This document shows, in pieces, positions 40,353 through 52,757 of a stretch of DNA of 64,000 bases. Numbering within the stretch: position 1 is the stretch's first letter; every line of letters begins with the position of its first letter. The stretch comes from Triops longicaudatus. Lineage: Eukaryota > Arthropoda > Branchiopoda > Notostraca > Triopsidae. The notes beneath the pieces were generated by a model. The model had not been told where the DNA came from. It did not search any database and saw only the letters and a program-made list of their open reading frames with translations. The translations under genes and the position numbers were made by a program. The stretch covers positions 160,282 through 224,281 of the forward strand of contig JAGQDJ010000108.1 of NCBI GenBank assembly GCA_022885665.1, written 5' to 3'.

Positions 40353-41360
40353 ATGGAACCTAAATACAACATGAAGAGCCCAGGTAGAAAACGAATATCT
40401 TCTGTTTGTCGAAAAAACTGACGTTTTGTTCCCTCCTTAGCTGTGAAACGCTTAATGCGAGAAGCTCAAGAGCTTTCAGTGCCGACTTCGGATTATTATG
40501 CCCAGCCCTTGGACGATAATTTATTTGAGTGGCATTTTACGGTTCGCGGACCTAGTGGCACAGAATTTGATGGTGGCGTTTATCATGGACGCATCATCCT
40601 TCCCCCTGAATATCCTATGAAACCACCTAGCATAATTTTACTGACAGTAAGGATACCATGTTTATCACGTAAAGATGTAAACAATCGTTTATTAATTCGT
40701 AACGCTTGTTTTTTCAGCCTAATGGACGGTTTGAAACCAATCGCAAGATTTGCCTTAGCATTTCAGGTCATCATCCAGAATCGTGGCAGCCGTCTTGGTC
40801 TATTCGCACCGCTTTGTTAGCAATCATAGGGTTTATGCCAACACCTGGTCAAGGCGCGATTGGCTCTTTAGATTACAGTGCCGAAGAACGCAGAGAGCTT
40901 GCTTCAAAATCTCAGAAATGGCAGTGTGATGTTTGCCACAGAGTCAAAGACCTTCTTTTGGAAGTCTCTGAAGAAACGAATGCTGCTACTGCTTTAGAAG
41001 CTAAGGAAATAGTGAGCCAGATCTCCATGAAGGTAATAAAACTAAGTGAAAAATGGAATTCTTTGACGCCCTTGAATAATATATCGTCCGAATTAGACCG
41101 AGGCTCAAAAAGAGAAAAGTGAAGGTTCCGAAAGTTCCTTCGCAACGTCAGAACCTCCCGAAGTGCGTCAAAGAAATGTCTCTTCGCCTATAGTATCGTC
41201 AAGTCCCACAACGAATCCGATCTTGACGCCGCTTCCTGCACAGTCTGTTCAGTCGCCACATTGGGACAACCGACGTTCCAATCTTCTCATTACATTCCTC
41301 GTTTTTACATTGGCCGCACTGTTTTACAGACGCTGTTTCATTGTCGGATGGGATGTGTAA
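40353..41360 (+). CDS. UBE2J1: Ubiquitin-conjugating enzyme E2 J1 (Ubc6-type, ER membrane)
   Basis: 271-aa tail-anchored E2 that accepts ubiquitin from E1 and works with ER ligases in ER-associated degradation. Four exons: 40353-40383, 40441-40646, 40718-41032, 41097-41360. It starts MEPKYNMKSPAVKRLMREAQ, as in vertebrate UBE2J1. The UBC fold shows NLFEWHFTVRGPSGTEFDGG, YHGRIILPPEYPMKPPS and PNGRFETNRKICLSISGHH. The catalytic cysteine is C91, the same number as in human UBE2J1. WQPSWSIRTALLAIIGFMP and GAIGSLDYSAEERRELA follow. After a Ser/Pro/Thr linker, a single C-terminal helix (LLITFLVFTLAALFYRR) anchors the protein in the ER membrane. The intron at 41033-41096 was placed because it joins the linker frame to the anchor; read-through would stop early, giving a soluble form without an anchor. 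Confidence 0.96.
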
Positions 41361-41684
41361 AACCTAATCAGCAAATTCAGTAAAAGCCGTGGCATTCATG
41401 TATAGAAAACAAGACAATGGCGCAGCCTCTGTATCCTTTACCAACATAAGATTAACGCCTCATTTTTGTGTGTCAAATGTAATAAAGGGAAAACCTCTAT
41501 ATTTACTACCGGAAAACTGTAAATTGTTATTAACTGCTTTGTGGTGTGCTTAACTCCTCTTTTCCTATGTACATTGTCAACTCGCCATGAAAATAAAAGA
41601 ATTTTTAGACAGATATTTCTCAAGGATCAAACTTGTTTTCATGATACTATAATACAAGAATGTTTTTAGTTAAAACTCTGTCAT
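41361..41684. other. Convergent 3' ends of UBE2J1 and TRIM23
   Basis: 324 bp between two stop codons facing each other. Contains the UBE2J1 poly(A) signal. No clear poly(A) signal for TRIM23 is seen, so the two transcripts may overlap. Confidence 0.5.
41481..41486 (+). terminator. Poly(A) signal of UBE2J1
   Basis: AATAAA 121 bp after the UBE2J1 stop. Confidence 0.6.
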
Positions 41685-44600
41685 CTAAATAGCAGTGGTA
41701 CTATATACACCAGCGGATACAAGCTGGCACGATAACCAATCTAAGCCTTCCAACAAGCCTAAGTAGAAAAACAATTACTTTTGTTTTAAAATAATTTTTG
41801 TTACCTGTTCCAGAAGGAGCGTCACACCCTTGGGCGTGCCAACTTCGTCCATAACAAAGCTTAAGCAACGTTAATTGTTCGATGAGCTCTTCTACACTAG
41901 CCGCGTTTTCTGCGTCCTACGTTATACAAAATGATCAATGAAGAACTACAACTAAGGAATTCCTTTTAGCATTAACCTGTTTATTAGCTAAAATCAATAA
42001 AACAGCGTCTTTTAATTCCTTTTCCGCTAACAATTTGCTTAACTCGGATTGAACTTCAGGTAATCTTTCACGACAAGATGAATCTACCACAAAAATCACC
42101 GCCTAAAAAAGAAAGAGACAATGCAAGTTGCTTCCAGAAAACGATTTATTACTTGCGTGTTCAGGTAATAATGTTTCCACAAAGGTCGCAATTTGGGCTG
42201 TCCGCCTACATCCCAGAAGGTAAACTGCAAGTTTTTATACTCGATAGACTCGACGTTAAAGCCAATAGTTGGGATAGTGGTAATGAATTCATTCTGCTTG
42301 AGTTTAAAAAGTAAGCTGGTCTTCCCTGCGCCGTCCAATCCTAAGGTGACAACGCGGACTTCTATTTTTGGTCCAATATGTACCCGATTATCCTTGAAAA
42401 CAATAGAAAAATGAGTTCGTTCAACTAAACCTAAACATATCCTTAACTAAATTCTTTAATACAGTAAGAAAAAAAGTAAACAACGCGGCAACATATACGA
42501 AAACTACTAGCAACGAGCCAATAAACATAAATAAATCACAAATGCCAAATGCTAGAGAACGAATGCGTGAATTTTTCATCAATTTTTTGCTTTTAAACTC
42601 ACTTTGGTAAAAGTTATTGGAATGCTCGGGTCCAACTGTAGTTGCTCCGGGCTGAGTTCAGCTAACTGATTTTTTTGTTTTTCTAAGCTGCCCAGTAAAA
42701 CGCAGATATCCTTTGTCGCGGCCACCAACCGTGCATCGTCCTGGCAAACGGCTCTTTCGCACTGAACACAAACTTCTGCAACCTTCCACGTACAAAGAAA
42801 ATCTTTGCAATTTACCATAACATGTTTGCATTTAAAGATTACTTGTGACAAAAGCATGGTCAAATCTTCTTGGCGTTGCCGAATGGAACATAACCGTTCT
42901 CGTACATGGGTGTCAACCACCGTTAAGGCGGCCGCTTCTTGTAGGGCTAACTGCTCATACAACTTTCGAAAATAGTGTCGAATCTTCCAGCGGGCTTCTC
43001 CAGCAGTTCCGGAACTCGGTGTGGAATTGGAATCCTCTTGTAAGGCATTAAACTGATGTCGAAGCGAGGGCGAATCATAGCACGGAGATGGCATTCCTTC
43101 CATCTGCAATGCACTGTAATCTATTAAAAAATTTTAATAAGATTTTCCTTCCTTGGTAATCAAATTGTTTTTCCGCTTTTAAATATTTTGTTTATACATT
43201 TATTATTTTAGATACTTCGGTCAGAAAGCCACAGACCAGGCAAAAGTTATACTACTACGATTAATAATCAGGCGCCTGTTTGTGAATGACAATGTAGTGA
43301 CGCATATTTTTTATTTTCGATTTTTTTTATAACGTTATGTAGCGTAAAATCTTACCTAACCGCTGTACAGCTTCTGTAACCTCTTCCATGAAAGCTTTCA
43401 TATGAGCCATGGCGGTTTGTATGGTATTTCGCAACTTTTCTGCTTCCATATCCAATAACGCGTGCTGAATACAATACCAGAATTGATTTAAGCTGTAAAC
43501 CCACAACATAAAATATACAGGGAACGAGCTCCCGAAATGCATATCGTTAAGAGGTCAATTAAAAAGGAATATCTTTGGCTTAGTACTTACGCTGTGGCCT
43601 TTATGACGACCATAATCTTTGCAAATAAAACATAGTAACGGAGCATCTTGACAAGATTCTTCTAAACAAGCAAATTCCACACTGTGGGAAGGATGAAATA
43701 AGCATTTCGGGCGTTCACGGGGCTTTTCTGACAAAGGAACGCGCTTATGGCGAATCAAAGTCCGAGTTGCATGTGTTCGTTCGGCACAGTCTGTGCACAG
43801 GTGCGTACCGCACACCATACAGTACAAAACTGCTTGATGTTCTTCGTTTTCATCGCAAGTGAGGGAAACCTTAGAAGAAACTTTATTAAATATTCTCGCA
43901 AGTTTAAATGCACCAACAGAAACTGAACACTACAAGCAAAACAAAACAGAACCGTATTTAATAGATTTGTTTTGTCGCTTTCCTTATTTTTATAAAAATC
44001 GTAAAAAACGCTTAATTACCACAATTATTAACTTAAAATTGTTCTACTCCGTAAATGAAATTATATTAAAACTGAAAAATGCAAAATTTTAACATCCTGT
44101 TGAGACGGTGAGCCCGCGACTCTATGCACGTTTATACCGTATAAAATTTACGGCCACATGAGAAGTTAGATTCTTCTACCATATATGGGCTCAATACTGC
44201 TGAAAAACATATTTTTATAAGGTAAAAGGATAATTAATGGAGGATTTTGGTGGTGTTTTCCGTACTTCGGGCTCAGCTTCATTAAATAGAACGTTGACTG
44301 AGATGGTTCTATCGGAAGAATGTTGGAGTTTTTCTAACAGCTCCAACAACGCAAAATTTTTCTTTAAGCCCCATACTCCAGAAGAGCCTGTCAACCAAAT
44401 AAATGTTAAAATCAACGCTATGTAGATAAATTAATAAATATACTAGACCTATAGACGTCGGCTGTCGATCGAAAGGACATTGTAGGATATCTTCCAGTAA
44501 AGGAAGCCTTAAAAGACAAGTGTGGCAGAGTGTATGACCGCAATGGAGCAAACGAGGTACCCTCTCACCTTGTAAACTGAACACATCTTCACATACTTTG

Positions 44601-44733
44601 CACTCTAGAACTTTGACTGTTACCTATACATAAACAATAGATATTACACTGACCTTAAATTTAAAAGACTTACATTAGTTTTACTGGCTTTAATTGGTGT
44701 GGAAAAGGAAGCATATCCTCCTCCGCTGGCCAT
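41685..44733 (-). CDS. TRIM23: E3 ubiquitin-protein ligase TRIM23 (RING, B-boxes, ARF domain)
   Basis: 584-aa fusion of a RING/B-box ligase with an ARF-type GTPase, known in Golgi, endosome and autophagy control. Eleven exons: 44733-44674, 44623-44449, 44387-44266, 43869-43591, 43464-43356, 43120-42843, 42782-42603, 42392-42153, 42102-41977, 41916-41805, 41758-41685. The RING ligands are C28, C31, C48, H50, C53, C56, C69 and D72. [19 protein letters not shown] and the B-box region ([20 protein letters not shown]) follow, then a coiled region ([19 protein letters not shown] plus EDLT). The GTPase begins about D402: P-loop GLDGAGKTS (419-427), switch region [16 protein letters not shown] (461-466) and NKQD (521-524) are intact. 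Human TRIM23 is 574 aa, so this is full length. The 60-nt intron 42783-42842 has no stop in frame. The donor after 44449 is GTCTAG, unusual but phase-correct. Confidence 0.96.
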
Positions 44734-45551
44734 TTTCTTAGTTAAAATACGACCAGAAGAGCATTTTTATTCGACATTATGCGCATTAAAAACATACGAA
44801 TTTCATTTTACAACAATAAGGAAGTGCTTTTGTTTATTCCTGAGCAACAGACACGGAGTTTAGGCAAAGAAGGCGTTCCGACAACGCCCACAAAAGCTCT
44901 ACTCTTTTCGATGTGCAGCTAAAGAGGCGTTCTTCTCCTTTATTCTAGCCAATGAGCATTTTTCAGGCATTGCTCACAGAAAACGCTGCTAGTCTTGTAA
45001 AATTTCTTCACGCAGTTTGCAGTAACCGTTTAGTAATTTGAAAAAGAAATCCTACGAAAAATTTTTAATCAAGAAAGATGAGTTGACGTTCTTGTGCTTC
45101 AACAAAGGGGTCGAATAAAATAAAAAAAAGAAAGCTAGGAAAACTGCCAGGAAATTACATGATAGTCAATCAATTCAAAAGAATAAGAGCAAAGTCATGT
45201 CAGACTTCCGCATTTAGTTGAAATATACATAAAATTTGCATTCTCAGCCCCAAATCTAATCGTCAAATAATCCTGATTGAATTTCGCTCCGCCTCCATGA
45301 CGTCCGCTTGCGCGCCAAAACCGACGAAATCCCACCTTTTTGTTTTGGTTGATATTGCTCTTACGCCCCGGTTGTCCAAAAGTGATCCCTATTTATTATT
45401 TATTCCTGCAAAAAATATATAGAAGTCTCTTCCATTTTCCATGGAGTGTCCCATTTTCAAAAATCTGCCCCAATCCGAGTCGTCTTTTGCCTTTACGTCG
45501 CCTTTTACTCATATAAAAGTAAGCTCAGTCTAGTAATCGCCCTTTTAAATC
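44734..45551. other. Divergent promoter region, TRIM23 and IP6K
   Basis: 818 bp separate the two ATGs on opposite strands. AT-rich, no clear TATA box assigned, no coding potential. Confidence 0.5.
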
Positions 45552-47790
45552 ATGAAATTATCCAGTTCGTCTTTGACGTCCATTGAAATTACACGAGGAT
45601 TCTTGTATGTATGTCTAAGAATGAAGAGAAAATTAATATTTTTAAAGCAAGCATAAAAACTAAACGCCTCCTGAAATATTAACGCCTGCCCATGAACTTG
45701 AAACTCTTCAATGAAACCGATGGTGACCTTAAGCGTGACGTGAGAAAGGCCACATGATTAATAAGAAAGAAAAAACGATGAACTTTTTAGACTTTGTCAC
45801 CCAGAGCTGCGTTTTTAGTACTGAAGTTCTCTGGCGCTATTGGTTTGGAATTAGCGATTTATTTTTCATAGAACAGCAAAGTGAAGTCTTATGTCCATTT
45901 CTTTAAATTCTTTCAAAAACTCCTCGTGTGGAATAAAATAAGTATTTCGTATTTTTAATACCCTTAAAGCTTAAAAAGTCTGCCGGCGTATTATGAAGTA
46001 CTTGAGTAAACTTTCTATTTGTTTTAGCTGGAGCCCTTTGCCCACCAAGTTGGAGGCCATTCTTCCATGCTATGCCTGGACCGTAAAACAGTCTGCAAGC
46101 CGCTCATTTCTCAAGAGTGTCAATTCTATGAGACGCTGCCCCCCGAGCTCCTCCCTTTCACGGCAGCCTATCGTGGCTTAGTTGCTGTTCAGTGCTCACT
46201 TTCTCCTGATCGAGACGACTCCGGCTACATCACACTAACTGCTTACCCTCCACCCTGGTATAAGGGCAAAATTCCTCCTCCGTTCCTGCCGACGAAGCGT
46301 AGGTAAAACAGAAAACAAAAGACGTCAGTAAATTAAAATTTTTATTAAAAAGTCACAAGGCAAAACTAAAGTTATAGCAGTAGGCTAGAAGCCCACAGAA
46401 GTAAACTAGGCAATGAAAGCTGCAGAATGATATATGAATGTAGATAAAAGCGACGTGTACAGAGATGCACATATAGAGTGTGTCAAATTATTGAGAGAAT
46501 CCTTTTCTTTAGGATCAAGTTTCGGAGAGGAGGAAGTATTGAGATAGAAAGTGACACCGACGAGCTTTTCGACGACGATTCGAGCAACCAAGAAACTTAT
46601 AGCCCTTTGGATCCTGCGACCCTTTCTTCGTCGCCTCCCTGTCCAATTTTTCCTTTGTCAGAAACTAGTGAGGTACGGCGGCCTAGCTTGGGCCATAATC
46701 CTTGGATTTTACACTGCCACCGAGATCACTTAACACGGCTGTTTGGCCAAGATCCGTCCACTAGCCCACCCATGGCTTTTCGAGCTCAGGAATTCCTCCT
46801 CTTAGAAAATTTGATATGGCGCTGTAAGAGGCCGTGCGTGCTAGACCTGAAAATGGGCCTGCAACAGTTTGGCGATGACGCATCCCCCACGAAGCGCATA
46901 AGCCAGACCACCAAAGCTGCCAATTCCACGACCAGTTTTTTAGGAGCAAGAATATGCGGGATGCAAGTAATTATACAAAAAATCATATTCGAAGCTTGCA
47001 TCGTTTACTTTATTACAAACGTATGGCGGGTTTTATAGTTATTGGTTTTGGCGAGTTATCTTAGTATCTTATTTTAGAGATTTTTTTAGAGCGTAAAACG
47101 TTTAAAGTTACATTATAGGAATGAAATGAAAAAAAGGTACAATTCTTACTAATAAATTGAAAACTTGAAGGAAAACGTAATACCAAATCAGACTTAATCA
47201 CTATGAACGGTCAAGAAATTTTCCGAGAATGTGTATAGTTAAGCAATAAAAGCCCTAGAAGTAAAGTTGCTAATAAAAGAAGTCTTCTGTAATTAATTAA
47301 ATATTTTGATTAGGTATTTCAAGTTACGACGGGCCGGTTTCTATGTCGCAACAAGTATTTTGGTCGGTCCTTGAGTGTTGAAGGCTTCCGGGAAGCGCTA
47401 AAGCAGTTTTTGCATAACGGGAACACGTTTCGAAGGGATGTTTTACCCCCTTTGCTACAGAAGTTGCGCCATGTGCAAAAAACGCTCCAAGATTTACCCG
47501 GGTACCGCTTTTACACCAGCTCGCTCCTGATAATTTATGACGGCTACGTTCCTGGAGTAGAAGACAGCCCTGAGTCCGTTACCCCACCTGAGGAAAGCGA
47601 TGGACTTGGTCCCGAGGCTTCTGCCTTGACTGTGAAAGACGCTAGCGGTGTTTACACGGATGTGAGAATCATTGACTTTGCACATGCCTCACATCCTAAT
47701 TTGCCCAATAAGCAACGAACTCATTGCGGACCTGACCAAGGCTTTCTGTTTGGCTTAGAAAATTTGTTAAATATTCTCAGCGATTTTTGA
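45552..47790 (+). CDS. IP6K: Inositol hexakisphosphate kinase
   Basis: 420-aa kinase that phosphorylates InsP6 with ATP to 5-InsP7, a signalling inositol pyrophosphate. Four exons: 45552-45608, 46028-46302, 46513-46966, 47314-47790. The first exon was picked because [19 protein letters not shown] joins in phase to [13 protein letters not shown], matching the family N-terminus (VLLEPFxHQVGG). Motifs: [19 protein letters not shown], the inositol-phosphate-binding PxxxDxKxG as PCVLDLKMG (218-226), [36 protein letters not shown] (331-339) and IIDFAHA with the metal-binding D383. It ends [20 protein letters not shown]. Length is close to human IP6Ks (410-441 aa). The insert at about residues 111-165 is acidic and Ser-rich, as in relatives. 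IPMK and IP3K are less likely given the LEPFxHQVGGH start. Confidence 0.95.
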
Positions 47791-48336
47791 GAGATAGTAC
47801 TGTAAAAATGAACAAATATCTTTTGTATTTATTGAGCAGTTTATTGCTTGGCAGTAGTTTTTAAGGGAGCCTTGAATAGTTGCGAAAGTGTCGTGGTGCT
47901 AGTCTTCAAATTGGGAAAATTGTGAGAGCTAATGATTGAAAGGATGGAAATAGGGAGAAAGCGAAGCAACGTGAGAGAATGGCAACGTCTCGATTTGCGG
48001 GGGGTGAAACGTTCTGAATCTTCACGGAGCAAGTGTCGCGTAGAAGCAAAACAGGAGTGTAAAAGAGAAGACTTCGTCACGGGTTTCTCATTTCCTGTTT
48101 TTTGCGTCACATTGAATGTTTTTTATGTTGTGATCTGTAATAATCGTTTGGGAATTGATTGTACTTTTTTAAAAAAGCTAGCAAAACGAATGTTTATAAC
48201 TTTCTCGCTTTTAGTGACGGAAATAAATAAAAGAGATCGAGAGCAAGGTATATAAAGATACAGTTCGTACTTGAAACCACAGTTCGATCAGCTGTCTTCA
48301 AGTGTTAAGAGCAGAGATACAAGTGATATCGTAGTC
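47791..48336. other. Intergenic between IP6K and the 310-aa secreted gene
   Basis: Holds the IP6K 3' UTR and the promoter of the next gene. AATAAA occurs near 48222, only about 25 bp before the next TATA box. Confidence 0.5.
48249..48257 (+). promoter_or_regulatory. TATA box of the 310-aa secreted gene
   Basis: TATATAAAG lies 80 bp upstream of the ATG at 48337. A start near 48280 would give a leader of about 55 nt. Confidence 0.65.
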
Positions 48337-50022
48337 ATGGATATCATTATGGTGATTTTCACTTTCACATTAATACAGGTGAGTTAAGCTGCTCCTTCAC
48401 ACATATATACTGAACTTAGCTAGACAAAATTTTCGTTCAGTTGTGCAGTCAGCATTTCACAGAATGGGAAAACGAACGTAATGAACTAAAAGAAACCAGT
48501 CGGGATACTACATTGGATTACAATATATTTAATGGGTTATTACCGTAAAATCATAAAACCACCCTGGGTTTAGTCCAATTTTTAACATGTTCTTTCAAAT
48601 CTATAACTCAATTTAAATTTTTCGCTCGATTATTTCAAACGAATATGTGAAAAAATAGGCGATAGAAGAACTTTTATTTGTTGTAAGTGATATCGTACGT
48701 TAAACTAGAGTCCGTTAGACCAAGGCTCATCAGAACGTTTTTTATTGCAAGAGAAATCATCGATCATTTCTTATTTAATAATATTATGTAACATTTTGTT
48801 CATTTTTTTAAAAAAAACCCGTCAATGTGATTCTTAAAAATATTCAATTTTCGCCAAAACTATTTATATCATGAGTTGCATGTATACAGCTGTAAGTATT
48901 TCATAAATGGAATTCGATAAATTAAAATTGATCGCTTAATAGTTCTGAATGTTGATTTTGGACGCACACTTTCCGTGTAAATAGTTCACACAATCAGAGT
49001 TCGTTTAATTCAACCTTTTACTCTAATTTTGTATTTAGTTTCTGGTGCTCGTAAGCGTAAATTTATTGAAAAGTAAATAAACCTTTTTGTTCTGAGTAAT
49101 CTTATTATTACTGTCATTTTTTTATTTTCAGGCTAGTGTTCTGGCCGGTCAAATTTCTGGGGACATTATTTTACCCCCTGTATTAGAAGGTTTCGGTTTT
49201 CCACCTGATTTTGGACCCGTTGCAAGCTACGGCTACTCTTTCCAAGCCGGGAGCCATATTTCACCCGCCTATGACGAACAACCAGTTCATTACAAGTCTC
49301 AACTAATTCAGCCACCCAGTTACGTTGATCCTTATCAACCAGAATCTCCTTGGATTGTTGACAAAATTGCCGCAGAATTAGGATTTGTTATACCCATAAT
49401 CACCGAATCTGAAGTTTCTGCACTAGGAGAGCATACGGTCAACAAAATTCCTGTTGTGCTGCACAAAGTACCGGAAAAAGTCGAAGAACAACACCAAACT
49501 ATCTCCAAGGAAAACTACGAAAAATCAGTTGAAAGCGAAGGATCGTCATCGTCGTCCTCGGACGGTGACTTCGGATCGTCTTTTGATTTTCACGATTTCC
49601 ACTTCGATTTCCATAGCCACGATGAAGACGACTGTCCGCACAAAATTGACGATCACCATCACAGTCATTCCAACTTCCACGAGGATTCTAAATTCAACGA
49701 TTTTGAATTTGCGGCAACAAAAGCGCAAACTAGTGAAGACTCGAAAGTTTCGGGAGAACAGAAGCCCATTATGGATAAGAAAGAAGAAAATTACGCAGTA
49801 AGTGGTGGTAAGAGTGAGTATAGTGGACCAGAGAAAGATTTGGCACCGCCTCCGGCAGTTTTTAAGCCTTCTCAACCTGATCCGCTTTTTAAAATTGTTC
49901 CGACTCAACAGAATTATCTAATTTCGAACATGGCACCATATCCCTACTTGCACCCGAGTGTTACAGCCAAAAATGAACATGTTAAGCCAACAGGCGGTTT
50001 TGTTGTACAAAAACATTACTGA
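48337..50022 (+). CDS. Unrecognised secreted Asp/His/Ser-rich protein (310 aa)
   Basis: Two exons, 48337-48378 and 49132-50022, with a TATA box upstream and AATAAA 49 bp after the stop, so this is very likely a real gene. The signal peptide is MDIIMVIFTFTLIQASVLAG. The mature protein starts with a Pro/Tyr/Gly-rich part (ILPPVLEGFGFPPDFGP). Its middle holds a Ser run followed by alternating Asp, Phe and His (FDFHDFHFDFHSHDEDD), then DDHHHSHSNFHEDSKF. The end is Pro-, Tyr- and Lys-rich. No domain is recognised. The short first exon carrying only the signal peptide is typical of arthropod cuticle and other secreted structural genes. The Asp/His cluster could bind divalent metal, which is speculation. 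Confidence 0.8.
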
Positions 50023-50070
50023 AACAACAAATATTCTTTGGAAAGCAGTATTAAAAATGTATGTTGTAAA

Positions 50071-50076
50071 AATAAA
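50071..50076 (+). terminator. Poly(A) signal of the 310-aa gene
   Basis: AATAAA 49 bp after the stop codon. Confidence 0.7.
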
Positions 50077-50351
50077 CAAATTTATAAAATGACGGGTTCA
50101 GTATTCTTTTTCTGCTAGTTTCCAACCAGTTGCTACTAATTTATATAAAATCAGATTTAACAATAAGTCCAAGTTTGCACTAGGAAAAGGCTTTTTTAAA
50201 TCAATATTTTTAAGGAGCAAGTTTGAGACTTTCAATGAGACTCGTCAAGCTATAACAAGACTTATGACAAGTTATAACGTACAAGTTTATAAGAAACATT
50301 AATTTCTTATTTGAATCACAACCAGTGCTGCCTGTTACACAATTTATGTAT

Positions 50352-50357
50352 TTTATT
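50352..50357 (-). terminator. Poly(A) signal of the 536-aa gene
   Basis: TTTATT on the plus strand, AATAAA on the minus strand, 114 bp after the stop of the gene. Confidence 0.55.
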
Positions 50358-50470
50358 TCAGAGGAGGACAACACTTCTCAGATAAACAATCAACAAGCCA
50401 ATTAGTCTTCTGAATTCCTCTACCAAGCGCAAATCAGCAAAATCTGTAACTAAACTCCGATCTTATTAAA

Positions 50471-52757
50471 TTAATAAATAGGTGGTTGCTCATGGAACTT
50501 GGGGTCACTGTAGTACTGTGATTCTGGGTTGTCAAAACTTAAATACGAAAAGTCGGTGACATAAGATGCGAATGGGACTGAAATAGATGAGTCAGTAGCG
50601 ACATTCATGTCATATGGAATGAAAGGTTCAGCGTCAAAATATGGCGTAGGTAGCTCTGATTGGAGTTTAACTATAGCTTGTTCCATTGTTTCGAGTTCTT
50701 GGGAGCTTGGCAAATTAATCTGATAATTTCCGGTGTACGTATCATCTTCAACGTTAGAAGATTGCGTTGTGTAGGGCAGAGCATCCGATAAATGGGTTGG
50801 AAGGGTTGTAATGGTTTCTCCAGTAAGAGTTGTGATTAGACAGTTAATTTTGTCATTTTCATGTGAGATTTCTAATTTAGGTTGTTGTAAGGATGACAAA
50901 TACTTAAAATCCGTATTTTCAAGATTATGATTTAGACGAAAAGAGTCCCTAACATTATCATCATACACGGGATCTGTGGCACGTAAATCTAACATTGGCG
51001 GTTCAAAGGAATCGCTATTTTCTTCGTGAGTTTTATACGTACTGTGATATCGGTAATTGAATTCATCGGGCACTGTAGAGTACATTGCAAGAACTGGTGA
51101 TTTAGGGAAGCTTGTAGGAGAAGTATGATAATTTTTTCGTTGATTTTGATAAAAGCTTAACGAAGTTTGTTCATCTTCGTAAATAGGTAAATACTGGGAT
51201 AATATTTCGCTTGGTGAGTTCTCCGATTTTAGTGATGTTCGTGTGCTTTGGCTTGGGAAAAGTGAGTAATCTTCATTACAAAGAGATGGCTCTGGGTTCG
51301 TGTTTACAGAGTCGTCAAGATTAGCCATCTTTGCGGATTGTTTTATTGATTCCAGTGGTTCCATATGTGCTGCAAACTCCGATGAAGATGTAGTATCAGG
51401 AATGAAAGCAAACTGTTGATTCTCCTGGGCAATCTGATCATTTTTGTCACTATGCTGTGGAGATTCTTCAAGATTCTCCGGTTTTTCTTGTTTCAAGTCA
51501 GTTTCGGCTTTTTCTTCCTCTTGATTCACTGGAGACTCAACGAATTCTTCTTTTTCAGGATACTTGGAAGCTTGCGTGCTTGTCTGCGTCAGCGATTCCG
51601 ACAATACAGTCACCACTTCTATTTTCTTGGCAGCCCTGGAGCTCGGTGAGTGATTTTTGTATGTCTGAATGCGCACCACGTTTCCAGTTCTGTTTCTGAA
51701 CTCTCGGGAATCGATTTCTCCCTTCCGAGCAACGCGTTTTACGTCAAAATCATTCCAAACGCTTCGAGTGATTCTAGGGTTTGGTTTAAAGTCGCTGATT
51801 TCCACCCGTGGATCAAAATCAGTGGCACTGTTTGTCTTCTTTCGAATTAAAACTATCGCATCCGGTCGAGGAACCGGTTTGGGGTAGTAATAAATGACCG
51901 GGAAGTCGTAAATCGGGTTTAGGTATTGAAGCACGGGATTCCGGTTGATATCGTTAACGTATGGATTACGGTTCACTATTCGAGAAACTATGTGGTCTTC
52001 CAAGCTTATATCGCCGGTTAGAAAATCCCCGTGAATTAGAGTGAAGCATGTCAAACCTGTTGAAGATCATGAAAGGCAAGTATTGATGAGCTAACAAATT
52101 ATTGCGGTATTAAATTTGAATATTAAAGAATAAGTAGGCTTTGAATACTAAATTCAAATTTCAGTTGAATGCACCGTGTTGCTAAAGCTCTAAAAATAGA
52201 AGTTTCTATTTAATGTTACGTTATAGTGACATTAAGAGAAAATTAGTAGTTAGTGAATGTCTTTACTAAATATTGCAATTATAATAGTAATAATAATAAT
52301 TAATAGATTTTTTAAAACTTTATTTCGAATTAAAATGGAGTGAGAAGCAGTTATACAAACAAGCTCAAAAATTGTTTCTAAAGCTAACTATTAAGTAAGA
52401 TTTGCGATTTAATTACCATAAATGCACAGGAAGATCTTCATGTTCGCGTCCCAAGTTCTGCCAGCGTGCACTGCTGTAGATTGAATGATACTTTGGTAGT
52501 TAACGTTCTGCGCTTTTATAATTAAGAAAATGGTGGAAGATGACCTCTGAGGAAGAGGATCAATGATCAAGTGCCAAAGAACCAGTAACCGTTTAAACTG
52601 TACAATCATTTTCTTTAGTTGGAGTCTGACATAAAAGGGTTGTAAAACTCTCCCATAAAAGGGCCGATTTTATCGAACGTAATGACAAAACAAAACGATG
52701 GTGATGGAAGAGTACTAGAGCGTTAAACTTACCCAGTAGAACCAAAAGAAAAATCAT
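50471..52757 (-). CDS. Unrecognised secreted acidic protein (536 aa)
   Basis: Two exons, 52757-52733 and 52056-50471. The first encodes only MIFLLVLL, and the signal peptide is completed across the splice (GLTCFTLIHG). The mature protein begins DFLTGDISLEDHIVSRIV, then a Pro/Tyr-rich stretch (YLNPIYDFPVIYYYPKPVPR), a basic patch (DFDVKRVARKGEIDSREF), and a long Glu/Gln/Ser/Thr-rich tail with no domain I recognise. It ends SQYYSDPKFHEQPPIY. Gene layout (tiny signal exon, one large exon) is like that of the convergent 310-aa gene, suggesting both are extracellular structural proteins, perhaps cuticular. A TATA-like TTAAAAG on the minus strand lies at about 52811-52817. The 676-bp intron is otherwise empty. 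Confidence 0.8.

Larger units (their letters stand above)
50023..50470. other. Convergent 3' ends of two secreted-protein genes
   Basis: Contains AATAAA at 50071-50076 for the plus-strand gene and a minus-strand AATAAA at 50352-50357 for the 536-aa gene. The mRNAs do not need to overlap. Confidence 0.6.
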
